Source of the DNA: Oerskovia flava
GTDB lineage: Bacteria > Actinomycetota > Actinomycetes > Actinomycetales > Cellulomonadaceae
Reading direction: 5' to 3'
Assembly (NCBI RefSeq): GCF_026163685.1
Contig: NZ_JAOXSR010000001.1
Span: forward strand, 806,001-870,000
DNA length: 64,000 bases
Part shown: piece after piece, positions 24,968 to 34,200 of the stretch
Numbering within the stretch: the stretch's first letter is position 1
Layout of the letters: each line of letters opens with the position of its first letter
The notes under the pieces: model-generated
Told to the model about the DNA's origin: nothing
What the model saw: the letters and a program-made list of their open reading frames with translations, nothing else
Database searches by the model: none
Program-made: the position numbers and the translations under genes

Positions 24968-26485
24968 CTAGCGGTCTCCGTCCGCGGTGCCCTCGCCGTC
25001 CGGCGGCTCGCCGCCCTCGGACGTGCTCTCGCTCGCCGAGCCGTCGCCGGGAGCCTCGCCGAGGATCTCCGCGAGGGCGCGGTCCACGTCGGCGTGCTCG
25101 GCGTCGCTCTCGGCCCTGCGCCCGGAGTAGCCGGCCGGGTCGTCGAGGTCGACCGTGCCGGGGAGCAGGTCGGGGTGGTCCCACACCGCGTCGCGCGCCG
25201 GACCGCCACCCTGGGCGGCGATGAGCGCCCAGAGCGCCGCGGCGTCGCGCGAACGACGAGGGCGCAGCTCAAGGCCCACGAGGGTCGAGAACGTGTGCTC
25301 GGCGGGCCCGCCCGCCGCCCGGCGTCGACGGATCATCTCGCGCAGTGCGACGGCGTGGGGAAGGTGGGGCAGCGCCGCGACCGCGGTGACCTCGTCCACC
25401 CATCCCTCGACGAGCGCGAGGGTGGTCTCCAGGCGTAGGAGGGTCGCCTTCTGCTCCTCGGTGTTCTGCAGCCCGAACACACCACCGGACAGGGCGCGCT
25501 GGATCGCGTCCGTGTCGGTGAGGTCGATGTCGGTGAGCTGGGACTCGAGGGACTCGATGTCGATCGTGATGCCGCGTGCGTAGGCCTCGACGAGGCCCAG
25601 GAGGTGACCGCGGAGCCAGCCGACGTGCGTGAAGAGCCGCGCGTGGGCGGCCTCGCGCAGCGCGAGGAAGTGACGCACCTCCTCGACGGGCGCGTCGAGC
25701 CCTTCGGCGAAGGCGTCGACGTTCGTCGGCAGCAGGACCGTGGAGTTCTCCGTCAGCAGAGGCAGGCCGATGTCGGTGGCGCCGAAGACCTCGCGCGAGA
25801 GGGTGCCTGCGGCCTGACCGATCTGCATCCCGAAGACCGCCGAGCCGAGGCTCCGCATCATCTGAGCCGGGTCGATCGCGCCACCGAGCGCGCCCAGGCC
25901 GGGCATGCTCTGAGCCATCTCGGGAGGCAGGCCGGGCAGCCCGCCGTCGGCCATCCCCTCGGGGAGCTGGTCCCGCATGACGGTGGCGAGGGCGTCGGCG
26001 ACGGAGGCGGCCACAGGCGCGGCGAGCGCGCTCCACGCCGGCAGGGTTGCCTCGACCCACTCGGACCGGCTCCACGCCCGCGCTCGGCCGCCCGAGGGCG
26101 GGAGCTCGGTCACGGCGTCGAGCCAGAGCTCGGCGACGGACAACGCCTGCGTGGCCGCCCGGTCCTGGGCGGCGGTCAGGGAGGGGTCGCCCTCGGCGAC
26201 GGCCACCTGGCGGGCGACGTCGTGCGCGACCTCGGTGTTCACCGGACCGTCGCCCGACGTCGAGAGCATGCGCTGGACCTGCGCGATCACGTGGTTCATC
26301 AGCTGGGGGTCCGCAGCCATCCCCGACCCGCCGGCGAGCGCCGCGGGGTCGAGCCCGCGCTCGCGCAACTGGCGCATCGCCTCCTCGGCGTCGGCCCCGA
26401 GCATGGAGCGGAGCAGCGCCTCCCACTGCTCCTCGGGGCGCCCCGGGTCACCGGGGGTAGGTCCGTCGGGTGGCTGACTGCTCAT
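24968..26485 (-). CDS. DUF2342 zinc-dependent metalloprotease-like protein
   Basis: The 505-residue protein belongs to the actinobacterial DUF2342 family (Rv3195 type, 'zinc-dependent metalloprotease/coenzyme F420-associated' in databases). The core contains GQAAGTLSREVFGATDIGL, FLALREAAHARLF with an ExxH that may bind metal, and the long helix after VGWLRGHLLGLVEAYARGI. Residues 1-30 and the last 45 are low-complexity. The catalytic role of the family is not proven. The ATG is preceded by GAGGAG seven bases upstream. It diverges from the SDR gene, and TACGGT at 26513-26518 on its strand may be a -10 element. Confidence 0.87.
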   Translation of the reverse strand: MSSQPPDGPTPGDPGRPEEQWEALLRSMLGADAEEAMRQLRERGLDPAALAGGSGMAADPQLMNHVIAQVQRMLSTSGDGPVNTEVAHDVARQVAVAEGDPSLTAAQDRAATQALSVAELWLDAVTELPPSGGRARAWSRSEWVEATLPAWSALAAPVAASVADALATVMRDQLPEGMADGGLPGLPPEMAQSMPGLGALGGAIDPAQMMRSLGSAVFGMQIGQAAGTLSREVFGATDIGLPLLTENSTVLLPTNVDAFAEGLDAPVEEVRHFLALREAAHARLFTHVGWLRGHLLGLVEAYARGITIDIESLESQLTDIDLTDTDAIQRALSGGVFGLQNTEEQKATLLRLETTLALVEGWVDEVTAVAALPHLPHAVALREMIRRRRAAGGPAEHTFSTLVGLELRPRRSRDAAALWALIAAQGGGPARDAVWDHPDLLPGTVDLDDPAGYSGRRAESDAEHADVDRALAEILGEAPGDGSASESTSEGGEPPDGEGTADGDR

Positions 26486-26552
26486 CTGTGCTCCTCGGGT
26501 AGCGTCATGATCACCGTAACCACATCCGGACGTGCACGAGGGGGAGTGAGCC

Positions 26553-27587
26553 ATGTCGAAGCGCCTGGTTCGCTCACGGCGCAGCGTCGTCGTCGTCGGG
26601 GAGGGCCAGGTCGCGGCGTCCCTGCGCGAGGCGTTCGGCGGTCACGGGCCGGAGCGCGTGCCGGAGCCTGCGAACGACCTGTCGTCACCGTGGGTCGTCG
26701 ACGACGGGCAGGCGAGGGTGCTCGTCGTGGTGGCCCCCGCCGGCGAGTTCGGCGTGGGTGCGCACAGGGGCGGCGAAACGGGCCGCCGCGACCAGCTCCT
26801 CACGCAGGCGCGCCGCGCCGGCGAGGCAGCGGTCGCGCACGGGATCGACAGGGTGGTCGTGATCACGTCGGCCATGGTGCACGGCGCGTGGCCGGACCGG
26901 CCCGTCATCGAGGACGACGACGAGCCCGCCGACGACGCCGCCGGATTCACCGCCGACCTCGTGGCCTTCGAGGAGACGGTGCGTGCCGCCGTCGGGCGCG
27001 TGCCCCTGACCGTCCTGCGGCCTGCCGTCGTGGTGGGGCCCGGCGTGGACACGATCGTCACCCGCCATTTCGAGGCACCCCGGCTGCTGACGGTGCGCGG
27101 CAGCGAGCGTGGCTGGCAGCTCGTGCACGTGGAGGACCTGGCCCGGGCGGTCATGGTCGCGGTCGACGCCGGGCTCGACGGCACCCTGACCGTCGGCGCG
27201 TTGCGGGACGGGAAGCCCGACGTCCTGCCGGTCGAGGACGTGACGGCCCTCGCCGGGATGCGCACGGTCTCTCTGCCGGAGGCGACCGCGCTCGGGGCCG
27301 CCGAGCGCCTGTACCGCGCCCGCGTGCTGCCGTCGCCCGCGAGCGACCTGGCGTTCGTCGTGCACCCGTGGACGGTCTCGGCGCGCCGGTTGCACGACGC
27401 CGGGTGGTCGGCCGAGTGGTCGAGCGACGCCTGCCTGGAGGTGCTCCTCGCGCAGGTCCGGGGCCGGGTCGCGGTCGCCGGCCGGCGGGTCGGCGGTCGT
27501 GACGCGGCGGCGCTCGGCGCGGCCGGTGCGGCGGTCGCGCTGCTCGGGACGGCCGCCGTCTGGCGTCAGGCGCGCGGCCGACGGTGA
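26553..27587 (+). CDS. SDR-family NAD(P)-binding epimerase-like protein
   Basis: The 344-residue protein looks like an atypical extended short-chain dehydrogenase. A Rossmann start SVVVVGEGQVAASLREAF is followed by VVVITSAMVHGAW and LRPAVVVGPGV, then QLVHVEDLARAV. The usual TGxxGxxG is reduced to GEGQVA, and no YxxxK active site is clear, so it may bind nucleotide without classic dehydrogenase chemistry. A hydrophobic segment near residues 317-336 (AALGAAGAAVALLGTAAVW) suggests C-terminal membrane attachment. GGGGGAG lies before the ATG. The substrate is unknown. Confidence 0.8.
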   Translation: MSKRLVRSRRSVVVVGEGQVAASLREAFGGHGPERVPEPANDLSSPWVVDDGQARVLVVVAPAGEFGVGAHRGGETGRRDQLLTQARRAGEAAVAHGIDRVVVITSAMVHGAWPDRPVIEDDDEPADDAAGFTADLVAFEETVRAAVGRVPLTVLRPAVVVGPGVDTIVTRHFEAPRLLTVRGSERGWQLVHVEDLARAVMVAVDAGLDGTLTVGALRDGKPDVLPVEDVTALAGMRTVSLPEATALGAAERLYRARVLPSPASDLAFVVHPWTVSARRLHDAGWSAEWSSDACLEVLLAQVRGRVAVAGRRVGGRDAAALGAAGAAVALLGTAAVWRQARGRR

Positions 27588-27662
27588 GGCTCCGCGGTGC
27601 CTCGCGGGGCACCGGCAGCCGGTCCTCAGCGAATCTCCAGCACGGTCGGGGATGATAGGGCC

Positions 27663-28769
27663 GTGAGCGACACACCTTCCTTCGGCGCGCGTGCCGGCGA
27701 CGAGGACCTCAGCCCCCCACCGGTGACCCGGCGCACGATGACGCTCGGTGTCTCGCTGCTGGTCTCGACGCTGCTCCTCGCCGGCCTCGCCGTGCTGCCG
27801 GCGCCGTACGCGGTGCGCACGCCCGGGCCGACCGAGGACACCCTCGGCGCCCAGGGCGACGTGCCCCTCATCGAGATCGAGGGCGCCGAGACCTTCCCGG
27901 CAAGCGGCGAGCTGCTGCTCACGACGGTCTCGGTCGCCGGTGGCCCGGGCTACCCGGCGAACCTCACGCAGGTCGTCCAGGGGTGGTTCCAGACGTCGCG
28001 CTCCGTGGGCCCGGTCGAGGAGGTCTTCCCCCGGGACCGCACGCGGGAGGAGACCGAGCAGCAGGGCCAGGCGGAGATGGTCAGCTCGCAGGAGAACGCG
28101 ACCGTCGCGGCGCTCACCGAGCTGGGCTACGAGGTTCCGGCGACGCTCACCGTCGCGGGTGCCGTCGAGGGGACCGGCTCGGACGGCGTCGTGGAGGAGG
28201 GGGACGTGATCACCGCGATGAACGGCGCCCAGGTCCTCAGCTATGAGGACCTCATCGACGACCTCGCCCTTGTGACCCCCGGCGACGAGGTGACCCTCGC
28301 GGTCGAACGGGACGGCGAGGAGCTGGACCTGACGGTGACGACCGGTGACAACGATGGTTCCGCCCTGCTCGGGGTCTACATCGACCCGGCGTTCGACTTC
28401 CCGGTGGACGTGACCATCCAGATCGACGACATCGGTGGCCCGAGCGCCGGGATGATGTTCGCGCTGGGGATCATCGACCTGCTCACGCCCGAGGACGAGG
28501 CGGGCGGCGCGATCATCGCCGGCACCGGGACCATCGGGGTCGAGGGGAACATCGGCCCGATCGGCGGGATCCGACAGAAGCTCTACGGCGCTCTGCGGGA
28601 CGACGCGACGTGGTTCCTCGTGCCGTCGGCGAACTGCCCCGAGGTCGACGGGAACGTGCCGGACGGACTGCAGGTCGCACGGGTCGCGACCCTGTCCGAG
28701 GCGCGGGCCGCGGTGACGGCCATCGGTGCGGGCGAGGGTGATCGCCTGCCGACCTGCTCCACCGACTGA
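27663..28769 (+). CDS. PDZ-Lon (S16-like) membrane protease, YlbL type
   Basis: The 368-residue protein has one N-terminal transmembrane helix (about 28-48), a PDZ domain near 160-240 (VVEEGDVITAMNG) and a C-terminal Lon-type proteolytic domain. The catalytic dyad is readable: Ser in GGPSAGMMFAL and Lys in GGIRQKLYGA. It lacks an ATPase domain, so it is an ATP-independent extracytoplasmic protease like Bacillus YlbL and Rv3194c. Targets are unknown. It precedes the UPF0182 protein in the same conserved order as in mycobacteria, with PPA1309 between them on the other strand. The GTG start was chosen because the following sequence matches the family N-terminus. Confidence 0.92.
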   Translation: MSDTPSFGARAGDEDLSPPPVTRRTMTLGVSLLVSTLLLAGLAVLPAPYAVRTPGPTEDTLGAQGDVPLIEIEGAETFPASGELLLTTVSVAGGPGYPANLTQVVQGWFQTSRSVGPVEEVFPRDRTREETEQQGQAEMVSSQENATVAALTELGYEVPATLTVAGAVEGTGSDGVVEEGDVITAMNGAQVLSYEDLIDDLALVTPGDEVTLAVERDGEELDLTVTTGDNDGSALLGVYIDPAFDFPVDVTIQIDDIGGPSAGMMFALGIIDLLTPEDEAGGAIIAGTGTIGVEGNIGPIGGIRQKLYGALRDDATWFLVPSANCPEVDGNVPDGLQVARVATLSEARAAVTAIGAGEGDRLPTCSTD

Positions 28770-28795
28770 CGAGCTCGACCGACTGACCGGACCCG

Positions 28796-29407
28796 TCAGT
28801 CCTCGAAGGTCGCGGACAGCGCGTCGAGCAGGCCGGGGACGAGGGTCGGGCCGAACGCCACGTCCGTGTCGGCGTCGTGGCTCTTCGTGCGCACGGCGCA
28901 CCACCCGGGCCCGTCGCGCAGTACACCCACGGCGAGCCGCACGTCCTCGCGGTCCGGGTGCTGCGCGAGGTGGGCGAGCGCTTCCTGCGGGTCCTCGGGC
29001 ACCCCGGCCTCGGCGGACGGCGGCAGGATGACGCGCTCGAGCACGATCGCCGCTCCGTCCACGCTCGGCGGCCAGGAGATCCCTGCCAGCAGCGACTCCA
29101 CGTCGGTCGCGGCGTCGAGCCCTTCCTGCTCGACCGACACGAGGTGGTGCGGGTCGGCGCCGGCGGCCGCGACGACCTCGGGCGGCAGCTGGGACACGAG
29201 GGCCGGGTCGGCCGTGATCGCGGAGCGCGCGTTGACCAGGGCGAAGACCCGCACGGGACCGTCCCACCCGGCGCCCGCCACGTGCTGCTCGATCTCGCGG
29301 ACCGCCTCGGCGAGCGAGACCTGGGCGGGCGGCAGCGGCGCCGGTGCCGGGGTACCGACGGGAGTCGCGGGCAGGGGTACGGTCTCGGGCGAGGATGCGT
29401 CAGACAT
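28796..29407 (-). CDS. PPA1309 family protein
   Basis: The 203-residue protein is soluble, with no signal or membrane segment. The sequence LAEAVREIEQHVAGAGWDGPVRVFALVNA and the later AIVLERVILP, VRLAVGVLRDGPGWCAVR and LVPGLLDALS match the actinobacterial PPA1309 family of unknown function. The first 30 residues are Pro/Ala-rich. It converges on the PDZ-Lon protease gene and diverges from UPF0182, and this local order is conserved in many relatives. GATCCT lies six bases before the ATG and may be a weak leaderless -10. Confidence 0.85.
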   Translation of the reverse strand: MSDASSPETVPLPATPVGTPAPAPLPPAQVSLAEAVREIEQHVAGAGWDGPVRVFALVNARSAITADPALVSQLPPEVVAAAGADPHHLVSVEQEGLDAATDVESLLAGISWPPSVDGAAIVLERVILPPSAEAGVPEDPQEALAHLAQHPDREDVRLAVGVLRDGPGWCAVRTKSHDADTDVAFGPTLVPGLLDALSATFED

Positions 29408-29608
29408 CGCACCAGGATCTCAGAACGTCGACCCACGGGGCGCCAGGCGAACGCGCGTGCGTCGCGTGCGCGAATCGTGGGAACCTTGGACGACGCCGGA
29501 ACGTTGACTCGGCAGGGTAGGAGGCAGGGCGGCCCGCGTCCGTGACGCGCGACCGTCCTCGCCTGCTCGAGACCACACACCCGAAGATCGCGAAGAGGTA
29601 AGTCCACC

Positions 29609-32600
29609 GTGTCATTCGCCGCAGCGCCAAGCCGGCCGTCCGCCGGCGGGTCCAGGCCCGCCCGACGCCGCAGTCCGCTCGGGATCGCCATCGCCGTCGT
29701 CGGCGTCCTGGTCGTCCTCCTGCTCCTGCTCGCCCAGTTCTGGACCGAGGTGCTGTGGTTCACGCAGCTCGGCTACGAGGAGGTGCTCTGGACGGAGTGG
29801 GGCACCCGCGCCGCGCTGTTCGCGGGTGGATTCCTCCTCATGGGTGGCCTCGTCTTCCTGTCCTTCTCCCTGGCGTACCGTTCGCGCCCCATCTACGCGC
29901 CCTCGACGCCGGAGCAGGCCACGCTCGACCAGTACCGCGAGGCGGTCGAGCCCCTGCGGCGGATCGTGATGATCGCGGTGCCCGTGCTGGTGGGCTTCTT
30001 CGCGGGCGTCGCAGCGGCCGCGCAGTGGCAGACCATCCTGCTCGCGCTCAACGCCGTGCCGTTCGGCACCAACGACCCGCAGTACGGCATGGACCTGTCG
30101 TTCTTCGTCTTCACGCTCCCGCTGATCCGGTTTGTCGTGAGCTTCCTCATGGCCGTGGTCGTGATCTCCGGTATCGCCGCGATCGCCACGCACTACCTCT
30201 ACGGCGGCCTGCGGGTCGGTGGCGGGAACGACGCGGGCCCGCGGACGACGGCAGCGGCCCGGGTGCAGCTGTCCGTGACCGCTGCCGCGCTGATGCTCCT
30301 GATCGCCGCGAACTACTGGCTCGACCGGTACTCGATCCTCGTCTCGGGCGGTGACCGTTTCGACGGCGCCTCCTACGCGGACGTGAACGCGGTGGTCCCG
30401 TCCAAGACCATCCTCACGGTGGTCGCGGTCTTCGTGGCGGTGCTGTTCATCCTCACCGCGGTGCGGGGCAACTGGCGCCTGCCCGCGATCGGCGTCGGTC
30501 TCATGGTCGTGTCCGCGATCGCGATCGGTGGCATCTACCCCGCGATCGTGCAGCGGTTCCAGGTAGCCCCGAACGCGCAGGAGCTCGAGGCCGAGTTCAT
30601 CCAGCGCAACATCGACGCGACCAAGACCGCCTACGGCCTCAACGACGTCGAGGTGGACCAGTACAACGCGAAGACCGAGGCCGAGGCAGGGGCGCTGCGC
30701 GAGGACGCCCAGACCGCGGCGTCGATCCGTCTGCTCGACCCGCAGATCGTCAGCCCGTCGTTCCGTCAGCTGCAGCAGAACAAGCAGTACTACAACTTCG
30801 CGGACACCCTCGCGGTGGACCGCTACATGATCGACGGCGAGAGCCGGGACACCGTCATCGCGGTGCGCGAGCTCAACCTCAATGGTCTCGGCGCGGACCA
30901 GCGCAACTGGGTCAACGACCACACCGTCTTCACGCACGGGTTCGGTGTGGTCGCTGCCTACGGCAACCAGATCGGTCCCGACGGCCGCCCGGCCTTCTAC
31001 GAGGGTGGCATCCCGTCGACCGGTGCGTTCAGCGACAACGGTGAGGGCTACGAGCCGCGGATCTACTTCAGCCCCAACGCCCCCGAGTACTCCATCGTGG
31101 GCGCGCCCGAGGGCACGACCCCGTGGGAGCTCGACTTCCCGGCCGACGACGCCAGCGGCGGTCAGGTCAACACCACCTTCCCTGGTGAGCAGGAGGGCGC
31201 GGTGGCCGGCCCGAGCGTCGGCCCGTTCCTCAACAAGGTCCTCTACGCGCTGAAGTTCGGCTCGGAGCAGCTCCTGTTCTCCGACCGTGTCACGGCGGAG
31301 TCGCAGATCCTCTACGACCGCAGCCCGCGCGAGCGCGTCGAGAAGGTCGCGCCGTACCTGACGCTCGACGGACGCGTCTACCCGGCCGTGGTGGACGGTC
31401 GCGTGAAGTGGATCGTCGACGGGTACACGACCACGAACGCGTACCCGTACTCGAGCCTGCAGCCGCTCGACGAGGCGACGGCGGACACCCTGACCGCGAC
31501 GTCCACGGCGGTCCAGGCGCTCGCGCCCCAGGAGATCAACTACATCCGCAACTCGGTCAAGGCCACCGTCGACGCGTTCGACGGGTCGGTCGACCTGTAC
31601 GCGTGGGACACCGAGGACCCGGTGCTCCAGGCCTGGACGGGTGTCTTCCCCCAGGCGCTCCTGCCGATGTCCGACATCAGCGCGGACCTCATGAGCCACC
31701 TGCGCTACCCGGAGGACCTGTTCAAGGTCCAGCGCACGCTGCTCGCGAGCTACCACGTGGACGACGCGCGCGAGTTCTTCTCGGGTCAGGACTTCTGGCG
31801 CAACCCCGAGGACCCCACGGCCCCCGAGGCGACGCGTTCGCTGCAGCCGCCGTACTACCTGACGCTGCAGATGCCGAGCCAGGACGACCCGACGTTCTCG
31901 CTCATGTCGACGTTCATCCCGGGTGGTCAGAGCGACCGCAACATCCTCACCGGGTTCCTCGCGGTGAACGCGGAGGCCGGTGACACCGAGGGCCAGGTGG
32001 ACGACGACTACGGGACGTTGCGTCTCCTGGAGCTGCCACGTAACGCCACGGTGCCAGGCCCGGGCCAGGTGCAGAACAACTTCAACTCGAACCCGACGGT
32101 GTCCACCGAGCTCAACCTGCTGCGGCAGGGTGACTCGACGGTCATCAACGGCAACCTCCTCACCCTCCCGGTGGGCGGCGGGCTGCTGTACGTGCAGCCG
32201 GTGTACGTGCAGTCGGCGGAGGGGACCCGGTTCCCGCTGCTGCGCAAGGTGCTGGTGTCGTTCGGCGACGAGATCGGGTTCGCCGACACCCTGGACGAGG
32301 CTCTCGACCAGGTCTTCGGCGGCGACTCGGGAGCCACGGCGGGCGACGCGTCCGGCGAGGTCGAGACCGAGGTGCCCGACCAGCCGGCAGACGGCGAGAC
32401 GGACAGCGGTTCGGTCGGTGAGCCGACCACCGAGCCCGAGCCGACCACCGAGCCCGACACCGAGACGACCGAGCCGGACGCCCCCGCCACGGGTGGCGAC
32501 GCCGACCCGGACGCCCGGGTGCGGCTCGACCAGGCGCTGCGGGACGCGACGCAGGCCATCGAAGACGGCCAGGCGGCTCTCGCCGAGGGGGACTTCACGG

Positions 32601-32677
32601 CCTACGGCGAGTCGCAGGAGCGCCTGCAGGCGGCGCTCGAGGCGGCGATCGCCGCCGAGGAGGAGCTCGAGGGCTAG
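29609..32677 (+). CDS. UPF0182 large membrane protein
   Basis: The 1022-residue protein matches the UPF0182/Rv3193c family. About seven transmembrane helices lie in the first 330 residues (for example IAIAVVGVLVVLLLLLAQF and AALFAGGFLLMGGLVFLS). A large extracytoplasmic domain of about 530 residues follows, with SPSFRQLQQNKQYYNF and DGYTTTNAYPYS. Near residues 915-965 is a Glu/Pro/Thr linker (EPTTEPEPTTEPDTETTEPD). The chain ends in a predicted coiled coil with DATQAIEDGQAALAEGDF. Family function is not known. The GTG start has GAAGAGG upstream. A strong terminator follows. Confidence 0.93.
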   Translation: MSFAAAPSRPSAGGSRPARRRSPLGIAIAVVGVLVVLLLLLAQFWTEVLWFTQLGYEEVLWTEWGTRAALFAGGFLLMGGLVFLSFSLAYRSRPIYAPSTPEQATLDQYREAVEPLRRIVMIAVPVLVGFFAGVAAAAQWQTILLALNAVPFGTNDPQYGMDLSFFVFTLPLIRFVVSFLMAVVVISGIAAIATHYLYGGLRVGGGNDAGPRTTAAARVQLSVTAAALMLLIAANYWLDRYSILVSGGDRFDGASYADVNAVVPSKTILTVVAVFVAVLFILTAVRGNWRLPAIGVGLMVVSAIAIGGIYPAIVQRFQVAPNAQELEAEFIQRNIDATKTAYGLNDVEVDQYNAKTEAEAGALREDAQTAASIRLLDPQIVSPSFRQLQQNKQYYNFADTLAVDRYMIDGESRDTVIAVRELNLNGLGADQRNWVNDHTVFTHGFGVVAAYGNQIGPDGRPAFYEGGIPSTGAFSDNGEGYEPRIYFSPNAPEYSIVGAPEGTTPWELDFPADDASGGQVNTTFPGEQEGAVAGPSVGPFLNKVLYALKFGSEQLLFSDRVTAESQILYDRSPRERVEKVAPYLTLDGRVYPAVVDGRVKWIVDGYTTTNAYPYSSLQPLDEATADTLTATSTAVQALAPQEINYIRNSVKATVDAFDGSVDLYAWDTEDPVLQAWTGVFPQALLPMSDISADLMSHLRYPEDLFKVQRTLLASYHVDDAREFFSGQDFWRNPEDPTAPEATRSLQPPYYLTLQMPSQDDPTFSLMSTFIPGGQSDRNILTGFLAVNAEAGDTEGQVDDDYGTLRLLELPRNATVPGPGQVQNNFNSNPTVSTELNLLRQGDSTVINGNLLTLPVGGGLLYVQPVYVQSAEGTRFPLLRKVLVSFGDEIGFADTLDEALDQVFGGDSGATAGDASGEVETEVPDQPADGETDSGSVGEPTTEPEPTTEPDTETTEPDAPATGGDADPDARVRLDQALRDATQAIEDGQAALAEGDFTAYGESQERLQAALEAAIAAEEELEG

Positions 32678-32693
32678 CGCACCACGCGCCCGG

Positions 32694-32748
32694 ACGCCCC
32701 GCGGGGGTTCGCCCAGGCACACAGCCTGCGCGAACCCCCGCGGGGCGT
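32694..32748 (+). terminator. Terminator after UPF0182
   Basis: The 19-base arm 32694-32712 (ACGCCCCGCGG...) pairs perfectly with 32730-32748 around a 17-base loop, followed by TT. It closes the UPF0182 transcript before the aldose epimerase gene. Confidence 0.85.
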
Positions 32749-32785
32749 TTGGCATTTCACCGTGCGCACGCCACCATGGGTGCCC

Positions 32786-33832
32786 ATGACCTCTGCAAGC
32801 CCTTGCAGCAACGCTTACAGCGATGCGGACGTGCTCGACGACCTCCCCACGGCAACGCTCCGCAGCCCGAGCGGGGCCGAGCTCGCGGTCGCGCTGCGGG
32901 GTGCGACCGTCCTCGCCTGGCGCGCGCCGTGGCGGACGGCGGACGGGCAGGTGCACCTCGCGGACCTGGTCGACGGCTACGCGGACGCCGCCGAGCTCCG
33001 TGCCCAGGACGCCTCCCGCAGCGCGCTGATGATCCCGTTCGCGAACCGTGTCGCGGGCGGCACCTTCACCTTCGACGGTGCGCGGCACGTCGTGCCGCCG
33101 GTGCTGGAGCGTGAGCCGGTGACGTTCCACGGGTTCGCCCGGGTGCTGGACTGGGAGGTCGAGGACCCGACGACCGGGTCCCTCGACGGGCCGGACGGTG
33201 CTGCGCGGCCCTCCCTCGCCCTCGCGGCGCGGGTCAGGGCCGGCGACGCCGCTGGCTACCCCTTCGACCTCGACCTCGGTGTGCGCTACACCCTTGTGGC
33301 CTCCGGCCTGCGGGTCCGGTGGTCGGTCCGCAACGTCGGCGCGGGGGATGCGCCCGTGACCTCCGGGTGGCACCCCTACTTCCGGCTCCCCGGCCGCGAC
33401 CGCATCGACGACCTCGTGCTCGAGGTCCCCGCCCGGACGGCGATCGTCACGGACGAGGACCAGATCCCGCTGGGCGGTGAGGCCGCCCGCGTGGCGATCG
33501 ACGGCGTCGGGCCGCTGCCGCTGGCGGGCCTCCGGTACGACCACGCGTTCTGGGACCTCGTCCCGGGACCGGACGGCCGGGCGCGCACGCGGCTGACCGA
33601 CCCGGCGACGGGCCAGGGGATCGAGGTCTGGCAGACCGGTGGTGGGATGCACGTCTTCACCGGGGACGGGCTGGGCCCGCGCGCGCGCACCTCGATCGCC
33701 CTGGAGCCCGTCTCCGCCCTCACCGACGCCTTCAACCGGGAGGACAGCGTGGGCGCGGTCCGCCTCGCGCCCGGCGACGAGCACGTCATGGAGGTCGGGG
33801 TGGACGTGGTCGCTTCCGTGCCCGGGGTGTGA
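32786..33832 (+). CDS. Aldose 1-epimerase-like protein
   Basis: The 348-residue beta-sandwich protein is of the aldose 1-epimerase (mutarotase) family, with MIPFANRVAGG, FHGFARVLDWE, SGWHPYFRLPG and FWDLVPGPD. The His in FHGFA and the HPY motif correspond to sugar-binding and acid residues in GalM. A catalytic Glu is expected near the C-terminus, perhaps in IALEPVSAL. It interconverts anomers of hexoses or hexose phosphates; the exact sugar is unclear. An in-frame GTG lies eight codons upstream. It stands alone between a terminator and tRNA-fMet. Confidence 0.88.
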   Translation: MTSASPCSNAYSDADVLDDLPTATLRSPSGAELAVALRGATVLAWRAPWRTADGQVHLADLVDGYADAAELRAQDASRSALMIPFANRVAGGTFTFDGARHVVPPVLEREPVTFHGFARVLDWEVEDPTTGSLDGPDGAARPSLALAARVRAGDAAGYPFDLDLGVRYTLVASGLRVRWSVRNVGAGDAPVTSGWHPYFRLPGRDRIDDLVLEVPARTAIVTDEDQIPLGGEAARVAIDGVGPLPLAGLRYDHAFWDLVPGPDGRARTRLTDPATGQGIEVWQTGGGMHVFTGDGLGPRARTSIALEPVSALTDAFNREDSVGAVRLAPGDEHVMEVGVDVVASVPGV

Positions 33833-33853
33833 CGGGGCGCACGTGGCACCGAT

Positions 33854-33882
33854 TTGGCTCGTCCGCCACCTTCCCGTAGAGT
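33854..33882 (+). promoter_or_regulatory. Promoter of tRNA-fMet
   Basis: TTGGCT (33854-33859) and TAGAGT (33877-33882) are 17 bases apart. The -10 ends 12 bases before the tRNA 5' end, a near-consensus housekeeping promoter in ideal position. Confidence 0.75.
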
Positions 33883-33894
33883 TCTATTCAGCGA

Positions 33895-33968
33895 CGCGGG
33901 GTGGAGCAGTTCGGTAGCTCGCTGGGCTCATAACCCAGAGGTCGCAGGTTCAAATCCTGCCCCCGCTA
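33895..33968 (+). tRNA. Initiator tRNA-fMet (CAT)
   Basis: The 74-base sequence folds as a full cloverleaf. The acceptor stem CGCGGGG pairs with CCCCGC, leaving a C1-U72 mismatch, the hallmark of initiators. The anticodon loop CTCATAA sits on a stem with three consecutive G-C pairs (GGG/CCC), a second initiator mark. The T loop is GTTCAAATC. CCA is not encoded. It differs from E. coli tRNA-fMet mainly in D-loop and stem bases. Confidence 0.97.
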
Positions 33969-33979
33969 CTCAGAGATCG

Positions 33980-34006
33980 AAGGCCCGGACCACTGGTCCG
34001 GGCCTT
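33980..34006 (+). terminator. tRNA-fMet terminator
   Basis: AAGGCCCGGACCA (33980-33992) is mirrored by TGGTCCGGGCCTT (33994-34006). This gives a stem of at least ten pairs 11 bases after the tRNA, followed by TCGTCGTT. Confidence 0.8.
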
Positions 34007-34200
34007 CGTCGTTCAGATAGTCGGCATCATCGTCGCGCTCCGGCTCGGTTGACCGACGGCGCGTCGAGGTACCTGGTGTGACGCGCCCCACCGCGGGTGC
34101 CCCCGGAGCGCTCTGCCGGAGCGTGGGCGTTCGGCGTAGAGTCGACGGCGCGTCCACGCGCACCGCGCGCGCCCGGCGCGCCGACTTCCGGAAGGTTCCC

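Noticed and set aside
26685-29267. An 860-codon minus-strand frame across the SDR and PDZ-Lon genes
   Set aside because: Low-complexity, no motifs, and it covers two well-supported genes on the other strand.
29612-33784. A 1390-codon open frame on the minus strand
   Set aside because: It runs antisense across UPF0182 and the aldose epimerase, has a Arg/His/Val-rich composition without motifs and is an artefact of GC-rich third positions.
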